Assembly (NCBI RefSeq): GCF_042453785.1
Contig: NC_091661.1
Span: forward strand, 27,085,501 to 27,149,500
Direction of reading: 5' to 3'
Length of the DNA stretch: 64,000 bases
DNA from: Malus domestica
Lineage: Eukaryota; Streptophyta; Magnoliopsida; Rosales; Rosaceae
The notes below the pieces were generated by a model. It was not told the origin of the DNA. It ran no database searches and saw only the letters and a program-made list of their open reading frames with translations. The position numbers and the translations under genes are program-made. Of this stretch, positions 49,401 to 59,136 are shown one piece after another; the stretch's first letter is position 1, and every line of letters starts with the position of its first letter.

Positions 49401-49834
49401 CCGGATACTGTGTATTTCTTGGAGAATCCTTGATCTCCTGGAAAAGCAAGAAACAAAATACCGTGTCACGTTCTAGTACAGAGGCGGAGTATCGTTCAAT
49501 GGCAGCAACTTGTTGTGAAGTCACTTGGTTGAAATCTGTTCTACAAGACTTGGGTATCAAACATAAACGTCCAGTCAAGTTATATTGTGATAATCAAGCG
49601 GCACTTCACATCGCTTCGAATCCGGTCTTTCACGAAAGAACCAAACACATAGAAATTGACTGCCATCTTGTACGAGAAAGGGTTCAAAGTGGAATGATCG
49701 AGACATCTCACATCTCAACCATGAAACAACCAGCCGACATCTTCACAAAGCCACTGAGCTTATACCAGTTTACGACTTTGCTTTGCAAGTTAGGAATAAT
49801 CAACATCCATTCCAAACTTGAGGGGGAGTGTTGA
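46490..49834 (+). pseudogene. Copia pol polyprotein (PR-IN-RT-RNase H) with one internal stop
   Basis: From MATDSSSKH at 46490 the frame encodes a Copia protease (WIFDTGATDHM), the GAG-pre-integrase zinc region, and an integrase with its acidic triad (DDFSR region, LRSDNGPEF, QQNGVAERK). It then reaches the start of reverse transcriptase. A single TGA at 48446-48448 interrupts the frame. The same frame continues through the RT catalytic YVDD ([12 protein letters not shown]) and RNase H ([14 protein letters not shown]) to a stop just inside the 3' LTR. Upstream gag is missing. The element is non-autonomous twice over, yet young. Confidence 0.9.
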
Positions 49835-51028
49835 GAGAACTTGTCCCACTACTGCACGTGGGTACAATATTCCTTGTCAGCAGACTACCACATGGTTTCG
49901 ACTCCTGTGCTCTGATGTGTTGCAGCATGGGCAGCAAGCACGCCACCTTTACCACATTTGTTTATTGCATGCATTTGTTTAAATGCATGCGTGTGTGTAA
50001 GATGTATATAAAACAAACTGCCATTACAGCAGTCAATGAATCAATACACAACCAAATATTAAACTTAATACCAATGGAAGGATAAATATCCTTCTGAGTT
50101 AGCTGGAGGCTGTAAAATGCAATGTCTAGTAAGAACCAGGTGGTGGCGGTACCGAGAAGATGTGTGCCGTGCCGCCTAAGAAACTCCCTAGAAAACAATT
50201 CATATGCGGAATTTGGATCAACTAGGGGTTTGGTACCAGATTCTCCGACCGGTATGTCCCTTTCGAGGACTTTAGCCATGTCTGCATTGGCCTTGTCATG
50301 ACCTCCTGCATCCAAGGCAGTGTACCTTGCAGTCTCGGGCATTTTAGTCTCCCATAGAAGGTCAGAAGGACTGCGCCAGTTCGCGACACAAAATCGCCTT
50401 CTGGCTGAGTGGAGAGGACAGGATTAGTCCAAAAATCATCAGCCTGATAGGCTAGCAAGTATAGTTTGGACACGAACATGGCCATGGCTCCTGAAACCAA
50501 AATGCCGAATCCTTGCATCGCAAACACAGCTGCAATGAACCCACCCTGGGTTTTTTGGTTGGCGTATTCGGACATGATCACAGCCGAGAGGGGGTAGTCC
50601 CCTCCAATTCCAAATCCGAGCTAAAATCAGAAGAAACAGAGAGTTGTGACAACGCCTTGAGCACTGCGGCCAAAGTAAAGGCCGGAGGCCAGAGCACATC
50701 CCACCATTGTGACTAATGTGATTCCATAAACTTTTTTTCTACCGAGTTTGTCTCCAAGCCAGCCAAAGAGGAGTTGCCCTGCTAGTCCCGAACAAAGCAA
50801 CCCCTGTTATGGCATTGTTGATGTGGTTAGGCAGAGCGCGGGGCTTGTTCTTTGAAGGGTCGTAGTAGTAAAGGCGGCCTATGAGTTTTGTGACGGCAGT
50901 GATGGCGAGAAGAGGTCATAAGCATCGGTGAAAAATCCCATGCCGGCAATGACAATCGCCTTGTAATGATAGAGTTGAGTCTTGGCATTGTCGAGAGACG
51001 AAAATATGGTTTTTTTACCACCTGCCAT

Positions 51029-51807
51029 GGCAGAAAGTTGTGTTTTTCGGCGACGGAGTGACAGATCCGGGGAAGGGTTTGCTAAAGATCTAAGTGATGA
51101 TTTAAAAAGATCAATGGGGCGGAGATTCCTCTGTTTTGTTTTGGATTTTGGAACTTTGACAGATTTTGATTTTCCTTTCCTATATTTCGAGAAATTTGCA
51201 CTGTGATTAACGATTAATTTGTTTGAAAAGCCGTTAGTACCGAAAGGACACTAATATCTGGGACAATTTTCTATATATATATGTCTGTCTCTTTCTGTCA
51301 TTTCTTGTCTGGTATACAAATTGCCAATGCTGAACCAATACATAGTTTTAGAAAGCTTCACATACAAGAAACGTATTCGGATGTATGTAAAATTGGTTGT
51401 TTTCTTCATTTTCATACAGATTTCCTCTCAAATAATGCTGAATTTTGTCCGACTGTGGTTATCTTATCATTTTTCATTCGGATGCAAATTGAATTTAATA
51501 TCGACTTTTTTATAAGCTATATCTGTGTGTCGGAGTATCGGTGTCAAGAATTTGTCTATGTAGGGCTATTAACAGAAATCTTGTACTGCAGGTACCTTGT
51601 CTATGTAGGGTTACTAAAATAGCATTCCGTTTCCTTCAGCTCCAGAAACCTTGTGCTGCAAGCAACAAAGATATGTTTATGAAGAGAAGATATAAAAAAA
51701 TCTCTGATTTGATCATATAACTAGTTAATATGGACATCATTCTACACGCTGAGGCCGGATTGATTTTCAGGAGAATATCCAGAAGAAATGAAAAACGAAA
51801 AAATTCA
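51029..51807. other. Intergenic region between thioredoxin 3' end and PHT1 start
   Basis: This holds the 3'UTR of the thioredoxin gene and the promoter of the PHT1 pseudogene (a TATA-like run tatatatatatg lies near 51272-51283). A short repeated word, cttgtctatgtagggt, occurs near 51550 and 51600. No further ORF is supported. Confidence 0.4.
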
Positions 51808-52700
51808 TCACAAGAGTAATCTTGGAGACTGGGTTGCTAATTGAGCCACGACGGCTGCTGTCTTCTTCTGGAGCTCTGGCTTGTTTCCTCCGACGAGTTT
51901 GTCCACTTGTCTTCCATCTTTAAGAAAAACGAATGTCGGAGTGGCCTTTATATCCCATGAAGTACTCAACTCCTGCAACCCCAGATTAAGGGAAGGAACA
52001 TTTCATTGGCAGCTGCAATTCTATACATCTGTTCTACGCAAATAATGCAATCAAATAAGAAATCATTTGTACTTACAGCGAGAACGTCAACATCCAAGGT
52101 TAGAAATATGATAGAAGGATATTTATCTGCAAGCTCACAGTAGGCTGGTGCAATCATAATACAGGGCCTACACCATGATGCACTGAAATTTGCAACAACC
52201 TGTTGGACAGTTTTCAATAGAGAAGATATTATGAGAGAGAAAATTCGGGTTTAGGGTTGCACATCATCTCTTATGAGCCCGATTTTGGTTACATTTGGTG
52301 CACGAAGGTTTGCTTGTTTATCGTGATGTGAACAGGTCATTACGTTATGTGAAATAACGGTAAGAAAAGTCACATTACACGAACTCACAATAAGAAATGG
52401 TACATTATGCGAATGCACGAAATCAGGAAGTTAAGAGCGCTGCAAACTTACAATTTTTCCATCCTTGATTGCTTCTGATAACTTTTCCTCCCAACTTTCC
52501 ATGGTCTTTATGAGGTGCACATTTCTGCCGGCAAGATGATGACCCTCTTGATGAACCTCATCGATATTGTGTCCGGAACACTGCAAGAATTGAAGCATTT
52601 TGTCGGAAGATATGCAGAAAAATGTCATTTACCTGAGAGGCTTCTAAATTATCATCTGTTTGCATACAAAGAAACTTACCATAGAGCAGCAAATTCCCAT
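51808..52700 (-). CDS. Thioredoxin (CXXS2/h9-like) with WCRPC site and lipidation N-terminus, 145 aa
   Basis: Four exons, 52700-52680, 52580-52452, 52199-52077 and 51972-51808, are all phase 0 with GT-AG introns and total 146 codons. The 7-codon first exon (MGICCSM) is easily missed. It provides Gly2 for myristoylation and Cys4/Cys5 for palmitoylation, as in h9-type thioredoxins. The active site is WCRPC, where most have WCGPC. The cis-Pro motif ATPTFVFLKDG and the end DKLVGGNKPELQKKTAA are conserved. Closest by memory is Arabidopsis At2g40790 (CXXS2), which neighbours the EIF1AD-like and SHPRH homologues there. Unlike CXXS proteins, both active-site cysteines are kept, so disulfide reduction should still be possible. 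Arg in the second X position would be expected to shift redox potential or substrate choice (inference). Confidence 0.88.
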
Positions 52701-54113
52701 TGAGTGTGCACAGATGAACTAGGAATATATTTACCAGAAACATCTATCAAAGTAAAAATGAAAACCTTGTCAGGCAACCAATACATGCTATTGTGACTTC
52801 TCGTGTCGATTTGGTCTAGAGACATTCGCTTAGCATAAAATGAAGAAAAAACCCTCAGAAAAAGGGTCCCGTTCTTCATTCCTCCAACTTTTCTCCATGG
52901 AAATTTACAGGCAGTGGTACATTTGAAATGAAGAGCAAACAAACATGAACGCCCTCATTTTTCGTATTAATTTGAGCTTTCGAATTTCGATGCCAAGTAA
53001 AAAAGATAGACAATACAAGGCTAATTGATGTTAATTTCATGAAACAATAATTTCAATGGTGGAATGCTCATGTGAAATTTTATTAATTACATGAAAAAAT
53101 ATCAAATTATGGAGGATGAAGGGAAATGTTTGATCAAAACAATGGCATTATGTTTGTGGATTAATGAGAAGATTTACCTTTGGCAAGCTTTAATCTTCAT
53201 GGTGATTAAAGCTTAATCCGCAACCAAGGATAAAGAAAAAAAAAACCCCAGAAATTGGGATTAAGAAGATGGAAGAAAGGGATTATGATAGGAAAGTTGA
53301 ATTTGTGGACGTCGATTCAAGAAAAATGGGAAAATTATATATTGCTCAAACGACAACAGAGCTGGCTTGCCATATAAGGTGTAATTAACACAAATAATCA
53401 GATATTTGGAGTTTTTATTTGGACTAAACAAAAATAATATGACAATATGAAGTAATATTAAGGGTTCGTTTGAAAAGTGTTTCTAAATAACTGAAAGCGC
53501 TTTTAGAGAAAAGTTAATGAGTTACAAAGGCAGTATTTCTTGCAAGAAACACTTGTTATGCCCTTCTTGTAGCCTTATAGGAAATACTTTTAAGTAATTT
53601 TCCATGATTTACTTGCATTTTTATTAACGCCTTCAAGTTTTTTAAACAGAAGTTATGAGTTGTAAAAAACCGAACTGAAATATGATGAGGGACAATGTTT
53701 TGATTTTGTCTTTGATTGATAAATGGTGGAAAAAACCTAGTACGTCCAATTGTTTGCAAAAATAAATTGTTAATGTTTGTTACGGAAAATTAGTTGTCAT
53801 ATTATTTGGAAGTAATTTCAAGTTGAATCGTTTGACTTTACAAACCTAACTATGACTACCATTTTTAGGGGATTGAGTTAGACCCTGCACCAAAATTCTG
53901 TGTTCGGTACTCTCATCCTTAATATCGCTTGTATCAATGAGAAAAACCGATTGGAGACATACAGAGTTTTAACTGAATGCAAGTTCTAAAATAATTTTGG
54001 TGATTGTGATGCTGAAAACAAAATAGCATTGAACATTATTTCCAAATTTCCAAATTTCCAATTGCATTCTAATGACAATGCTTAAACAGGTAAAAAAGAG
54101 TACAAGAGTTTTT
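52701..54113. other. Gene-free region upstream of the thioredoxin
   Basis: Presumed thioredoxin promoter (52701 to about 53400) and AT-rich sequence up to the LRR-RLK stop codon. The stretch around 53460-53760 (gggttcgtttgaaaagtgtttc) resembles ends of common plant MITEs, but I could not find the matching second end. No coding or RNA feature is supported. Confidence 0.4.
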
Positions 54114-55041
54114 TCATGGGGTTTGCACATCAAATTTCGACTCGGAGGATTGCCTAGTTTTCGTGTCGGATTGCCGGAATTCCTCTATCATTCTGACTAC
54201 TTCATCCATGTTGGGGCGTGTTTCGGGCAATTTTGTTACGCATGCCAGAGCAATCTGCAGCATCTGCACCATCTCTTCTTCACTGTGTTGCTGTTTTAGA
54301 AGTTCCAAATCAAAAACCTCAGCTGTCCACTCCTCAAGCACAACAGATTTAACCCAACGCGGAAGATCAACCATGTTGATTATTGACTCAAACATGTAGT
54401 CAAAGTCCAAATCTTTGGGCTACTTTTGTGGTCAAAATTGTTGGATGGCATGCTACATGTGGGAAACCAAAATTGGATGCACTTATGCCTAATTCTTTTT
54501 GACTTGATGTTAGGCCTTTGGCCATTGATGTCTTTGAGAAGCTTTTCTTTAGCTATAAAAGGAGAGCAAGGTGTAGCTCATAAGCATGGAGAAGTAGAGA
54601 AGAACAAGGAAGAGAGAAAAATAGCAAGAAGCCATTTGGCATAGAGAAGAATTTTCTCAAATTGTCTTGTTTTGTATTTTTGGTTTTCTCTTCCTATTGT
54701 AAGTGTGAGAGCTTGGGGTTATTTGGGTCTTTGGGAAATTGAGTGATAAACACTATTGTATGTTCTCATTGATTATAGTGGAATACTCCGTCGTCTCCAA
54801 ACTGGATGTAGGCATTGCCGAACCAGTATAAATCTTGGTGTTCTTGTTGGTGTTGGTTTTATTCTGTTCTGTTTTACTATTCACTTACAGTCGTACGCCG
54901 CTTCCGCACAACAAGTGGTATCAGAGCCCAGTTCCGTGAATAGTGTTGGCGCTACAGTTCAGTGAACAGTGAACTGTTACAGTATCTGTGAACAGTATTG
55001 TACCTGTGAACAGTGCCGTATTTGTGAATAGTGCCGAGTAG

Positions 55042-58000
55042 ATGGCTGGAGATAAAGATGAATCTGTAAGGAAGGAGTCAGCATCGTCTTCGTCTACATC
55101 CAATAGACATCCAACCACTACTACAAGGTTAGAGGTTGATAAATTCAATGGCTCTAATAATTTTGGTATGTGGCAATGTGAAGTTATGGATGTGTTGTAT
55201 CAACAAGAGTTAGATATGGTTCTGGAAGATAAACCAGAAGATATTGATGACAAGCAGTGGACGCGAATTAATCTTCATGCTTGTGCTGCTATTCGATCAT
55301 TCCTTGATAAGGAGTTGAAATACCCGTATATGAAGGAAACTTCTGCTAAGGAGTTATGGACGAAATTGGAGGAGAAGTATATGACCAAGAGCGCAGAAAA
55401 TCGTCTCTTCTTGAAGAAGCGACTCTTCCGATTTCAGTATCGTCCAGGTATCTCTATGCACGAACACCTCAATGATTATAATAAAATACTTGCTGATTTA
55501 GCAAACCTTGATGTGAAAATTCCTGACGAGGACAAGGCACTATGTTTGTTAAATTCATTGCCTGATGATTATGATCATTTGACAACTACTCTGTTGTATG
55601 GAAAATCCGAGGTGAAACTTGATGAGGTGTCTGCGGCATTGGTGAATCATGAGTGTCGTAAGAAGGAACTGAAGACTCACAATTCACAAACCGAGGCATT
55701 TGTTGCAAGGGGTCGAACAGAGGAAAGAAAATCTGGGAAGCGGGGAAAATCTCGTTCAAAGTCACGAGGGAAGTTTCCTGCTAAAGATGAATGTGTTTTT
55801 TGTCGCCAAAAGGGTCATTGGAAGAAAGACTGTCCCAAATTGAAGAACAAAGAGAAGGAGAAAGCAGGTTCTGAAGCAAATATTGCAAAATCTGGAAATG
55901 ATGATGATTTCGAGTTTGCTTTGGCTAGTTCATATGCTGATGGTCACTCAAATGAGTGGATTTTGGATTCAGGTTGCACCTATCATATGTGTCCCATTCG
56001 GGAATGGTTTTCTAATTTCAAGGAGCTGGATGGTGGAGTTGTTTTGATGGGTAATGATAATGCCTGCAAAACACAAGGGATAGGCAAAATCTGTTTGAAG
56101 ATGCATGATGGAACAGTCAGAGAATTAAGTGATGTTCGGTATGTACCGGATATGAAGAAAAATCTCATCTCACTGGGTGCATTGGAATCTAAGGGTCTCA
56201 AGATCACCATGGAGGGTGAAGTTCTTAAAGCTGTGTATGGGGCACTGGTGGTGATGAAAGGTATAAGACGAAATAACTTGTATTTCTTGCAGGGGAGTAC
56301 AATTATTGGTGGAGCAGCTGTCACCGAAGCTGCTGACGCAGATAGCACAGACACCACGAGGTTATGGCATATGCGTCTTGGGCATGCTGGTGAAAAAGCG
56401 TTGCAAGGATTGGTGAAGCAAGGCTTATTGAAAGGTGCAAAGGCATGCAAATTGGAATTCTGTGAGCATTGTGTGTTGGGTAAGCAAACTAGAGTAAAAT
56501 TTGGCACTGCTATTCACCACACTAAAGGCATTCTTGATTATGTTCACACTGATGTTTGGGGACCTTCCAAGAATGCATCTTGGGGAGGTAGCCATTATTT
56601 TGTCTCCTTTGTTGATGACTTCTCTAGAAGAATATGGGTGTACACCATGAAGCGTAAAGATGAAGTCTTGAAGATATTCCTGAAGTGGAAAAAGATGATT
56701 GAAACGCAAAGCGGTCGAAAGATCAAGACTCTCAGATCAGACAATGGGGGTGAATATAAGTCTGATCCTTTCTTGAAAGTTTGTCAAGATGAGGGTATTG
56801 TGAGGCACTTCACGGTTAGGGAGACACCGCAACAGAATGGGGTGGCGGAACGCATGAACCGTACTTTGCTTGAGAAAGTTCGGTGTATGTTGTCTAATGC
56901 TGGATTAGGCAAGGCATTTTGGGCTGAGGCACTCACTTATGCAAGCCATCTCATTAATCGATTGCCAGCTGCTGCGAACGAGGGCAAAACGCCCATGGAG
57001 GTATGGTCTGGTAAACCTTGTACTGATTACAAGTTTTTACACATATTTGGTTGTCCTGCTTACTATTATGTCAGAGAAAGCAAGTTGGATCCAAGAGCAA
57101 AGAAAGCTCTATTTATGGGCTTTAGCACTGGCGTGAAGGGATACCGACTCTGGTGTCCAGATGAGAAGAAATTTGTTGTAAGCAGAGATGTGACTTTTGA
57201 TGAGGCTGCTATGGTTAATCAGAACAAGCATGAAGGTGAAACTGAAGCGACCAAAACCATGAGGAGCTCAAAGCAGGTGGAGTTACTGAAGACTCCAGTT
57301 GTTCCAGTAAGGTCTGATGTTTCAAACACTAGTCCTACAGTTAATTCTGATGATGAGGACGAGGATGATGAAGAGGAGGCACCTACCCAAGAGCCTCCAC
57401 AGCAACAAGACTATATTGCAACCAGAAGATCGAGAAGGGAAATCCGAAAGCCTGCTCGATTTACTGATATTGTGGCATATGCACTTCCCGTTATTGAAGA
57501 TGATATTCCATCCGCCTACAAAGAAGCTGTCATGAGTTCAGAGTGCGAGTTGTGGAAGAAATCTATGGATGAGGAGATGAAATCTCTTCATAAAAATAAG
57601 ACTTGGAAGCTGGTTCAGTTACCAAAGGGGAAGAAAGCAATTGGTTGTAAATGGGTGTATGCCAAAAAGATGGAATCTTTGGGAAAAGACAATGTAAGAT
57701 TCAAAGCCAGATTGGTAGCTAAAGGCTATGCTCAGAAAGAAGGCATTGACTACAATGAGGTATTTTCTCCTGTAGTAAAACATTCTTCTATTCGTATTTT
57801 GTTGGCTTTGGTTGTGCAGTTTGACCTTGAGTTAGCCCAACTTGATGTCAAGACTGCGTTCTTACATGGTGATTTGGAGGAAGAGATTTATATGTCTCAA
57901 CCAGAAGGTTTTAAGGTTGCTGGGAAAAGCATTGTAAGTAGATATATGCATAATCCAGGAAAAGGACATTGGCAAGCTGTGAAATGGATTCTACGGTATA

Positions 58001-58527
58001 TTCTGGGTACTGTGGATGTTGGTTTATTGTTCCAGCAGGATAAAGTTACTGGTAAATGTGTTGTTGGATATGTGGATTCTGATTACGCAGGTGATTTGGA
58101 CAAGCGTAGGTCCACTACTGGTTTTGTATTCTCTATTGCTGGAGGTCCAGTAAGTTGGAGGTCGATTCTGCAATCTACAGTTGCTTTGTCGACTACTGAG
58201 GCAGAATACATGGCTGTGACAGAAGCTATAAAGGAAGCCATCTGGCTTCAAGGGTTGCTTGATGACTTAGGGGTTCAACAAGACCATGTGGATGTTTATT
58301 GCGACAGTCAGAGTGCTATTCATTTAGCAAAGAATCAAGTTCATCATGCACGTACGAAACACATTGACGTGAGGTTCCATTTTGTTCGTGAGATTATTGA
58401 CGAGGGAGATATTCTTCTTCAGAAGATGGGGACCGCTGACAATCCTGCGGATATGTTAACGAAGCCAGTTTCGTTGCACAAGTTTAAGCACTGCTTAGAC
58501 TTGATTGGCGTTTGTAAAATTTGTTGA
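55042..58527 (+). CDS. Copia gag-pol polyprotein, 1,161 aa, uninterrupted but missing the RT catalytic core
   Basis: A single open frame encodes gag (UBN2-type, residues about 30-210), a zinc knuckle CVFCRQKGHWKKDC (about 250), protease (WILDSGCTYHM, about 310), integrase (VDDFSRRIWVY, LRSDNGGEY, QQNGVAERM), the N-terminal part of reverse transcriptase ([19 protein letters not shown]) and RNase H (YVDSDYAGDLDKRRSTTGF). At about residue 960, PEGFKVAGK is joined in frame to SIVSRYMHNPGKGHW. This removes roughly 200 residues, including the YVDD polymerase motif. The open frame after such a deletion suggests gag and integrase may still be made. Mobility would need RT from another element. Confidence 0.92.
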   Translation: MAGDKDESVRKESASSSSTSNRHPTTTTRLEVDKFNGSNNFGMWQCEVMDVLYQQELDMVLEDKPEDIDDKQWTRINLHACAAIRSFLDKELKYPYMKETSAKELWTKLEEKYMTKSAENRLFLKKRLFRFQYRPGISMHEHLNDYNKILADLANLDVKIPDEDKALCLLNSLPDDYDHLTTTLLYGKSEVKLDEVSAALVNHECRKKELKTHNSQTEAFVARGRTEERKSGKRGKSRSKSRGKFPAKDECVFCRQKGHWKKDCPKLKNKEKEKAGSEANIAKSGNDDDFEFALASSYADGHSNEWILDSGCTYHMCPIREWFSNFKELDGGVVLMGNDNACKTQGIGKICLKMHDGTVRELSDVRYVPDMKKNLISLGALESKGLKITMEGEVLKAVYGALVVMKGIRRNNLYFLQGSTIIGGAAVTEAADADSTDTTRLWHMRLGHAGEKALQGLVKQGLLKGAKACKLEFCEHCVLGKQTRVKFGTAIHHTKGILDYVHTDVWGPSKNASWGGSHYFVSFVDDFSRRIWVYTMKRKDEVLKIFLKWKKMIETQSGRKIKTLRSDNGGEYKSDPFLKVCQDEGIVRHFTVRETPQQNGVAERMNRTLLEKVRCMLSNAGLGKAFWAEALTYASHLINRLPAAANEGKTPMEVWSGKPCTDYKFLHIFGCPAYYYVRESKLDPRAKKALFMGFSTGVKGYRLWCPDEKKFVVSRDVTFDEAAMVNQNKHEGETEATKTMRSSKQVELLKTPVVPVRSDVSNTSPTVNSDDEDEDDEEEAPTQEPPQQQDYIATRRSRREIRKPARFTDIVAYALPVIEDDIPSAYKEAVMSSECELWKKSMDEEMKSLHKNKTWKLVQLPKGKKAIGCKWVYAKKMESLGKDNVRFKARLVAKGYAQKEGIDYNEVFSPVVKHSSIRILLALVVQFDLELAQLDVKTAFLHGDLEEEIYMSQPEGFKVAGKSIVSRYMHNPGKGHWQAVKWILRYILGTVDVGLLFQQDKVTGKCVVGYVDSDYAGDLDKRRSTTGFVFSIAGGPVSWRSILQSTVALSTTEAEYMAVTEAIKEAIWLQGLLDDLGVQQDHVDVYCDSQSAIHLAKNQVHHARTKHIDVRFHFVREIIDEGDILLQKMGTADNPADMLTKPVSLHKFKHCLDLIGVCKIC

Positions 58528-58596
58528 TTGCCCCATGGGGGATTGGGAGATGACTATTTGGAGTTCTACTTAGAGGGTTTGAGTCAAGGTGGAGAT

Positions 58597-59136
58597 TGTT
58601 GATTATTGACTCAAACATGTAGTCAAAGTCCAAATCTTTGGGCTACTTTTGTGGTCAAAATTGTTGGATGGCATGCTACATGTGGGAAACCAAAATTGGA
58701 TGCACTTATGCCTAATTCTTTTTGACTTGATGTTAGGCCTTTGGCCATTGATGTCTTTGAGAAGCTTTTCTTTAGCTATAAAAGGAGAGCAAGGTGTAGC
58801 TCATAAGCATGGAGAAGTAGAGAAGAACAAGGAAGAGAGAAAAATAGCAAGAAGCCATTTGGCATAGAGAAGAATTTTCTCAAATTGTCTTGTTTTGTAT
58901 TTTTGGTTTTCTCTTCCTATTGTAAGTGTGAGAGCTTGGGGTTATTTGGGTCTTTGGGAAATTGAGTGATAAACACTATTGTATGTTCTCATTGATTATA
59001 GTGGAATACTCCGTCGTCTCCAAACTGGATGTAGGCATTGCCGAACCAGTATAAATCTTGGTGTTCTTGTTGGTGTTGGTTTTATTCTGTTCTGTTTTAC
59101 TATTCACTTACAGTCGTACGCCGCTTCCGCACAACA
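58597..59136 (+). repeat. 3' LTR of the RT-deleted Copia element
   Basis: Direct repeat of 54374-54913. Apparent identity over 540 bp, including the short spurious ORF in each copy, supports a very recent insertion. Confidence 0.93.

Larger units (their letters stand above)
45905..50070 (+). mobile_element. Copia LTR retrotransposon lacking gag, identical LTRs, in PHT1 pseudogene
   Basis: LTRs of 242 bp (45905-46146 and 49829-50070) read identical by eye. They start TGTTGAGAG and end ACTTAATA, an unusual TG...TA pair. The 5-bp target duplication is CCAAT (45900-45904 and 50071-50075). The primer site tggtatcagagc follows the 5' LTR at once, and the polypurine tract gagggggag precedes the 3' LTR. 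A leader with tandem repeats (46200-46470) leads straight into the protease, so no gag domain or zinc knuckle is present. The element lies antisense to the interrupted gene. Identical LTRs mean a very recent insertion. Confidence 0.93.
45207..51028 (-). pseudogene. PHT1: PHT1-type high-affinity phosphate transporter, split by Copia insertion
   Basis: The intronless gene reads from [20 protein letters not shown] (ATG at 51028) to a stop at 45207 and covers the whole PHT1 fold: [24 protein letters not shown]-like, [44 protein letters not shown] and VPETKGRSLKEVSGE. PHT1 proteins are plasma-membrane H+/phosphate symporters with 12 helices. Several independent lesions are visible: frameshifts near 50905, 50785 and 50350; adjacent stops TGA (50627-50629) and TAG (50621-50623) where the family has Arg and Trp; and further frameshifts near 45755-45770. 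A Copia element (45905-50070) splits the gene after DIYPSIG with a CCAAT target duplication. With the element ignored, the two halves join directly. Confidence 0.9.
54374..59136 (+). mobile_element. Copia LTR retrotransposon with deleted RT core, identical LTRs, in LRR-RLK gene
   Basis: LTRs of 540 bp (54374-54913 and 58597-59136) read identical by eye, from TGTTGATTATTGAC to CCGCACAACA. The target duplication is AACCA (54369-54373 and 59137-59141). The primer site tggtatcagagcc lies just after the 5' LTR and the polypurine stretch aaggtggagat before the 3' LTR. A TATA box (tataaaagg) is at about 54557 in the LTR. The element lies antisense to the interrupted gene. It is very young but cannot make its own cDNA. 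Confidence 0.94.
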
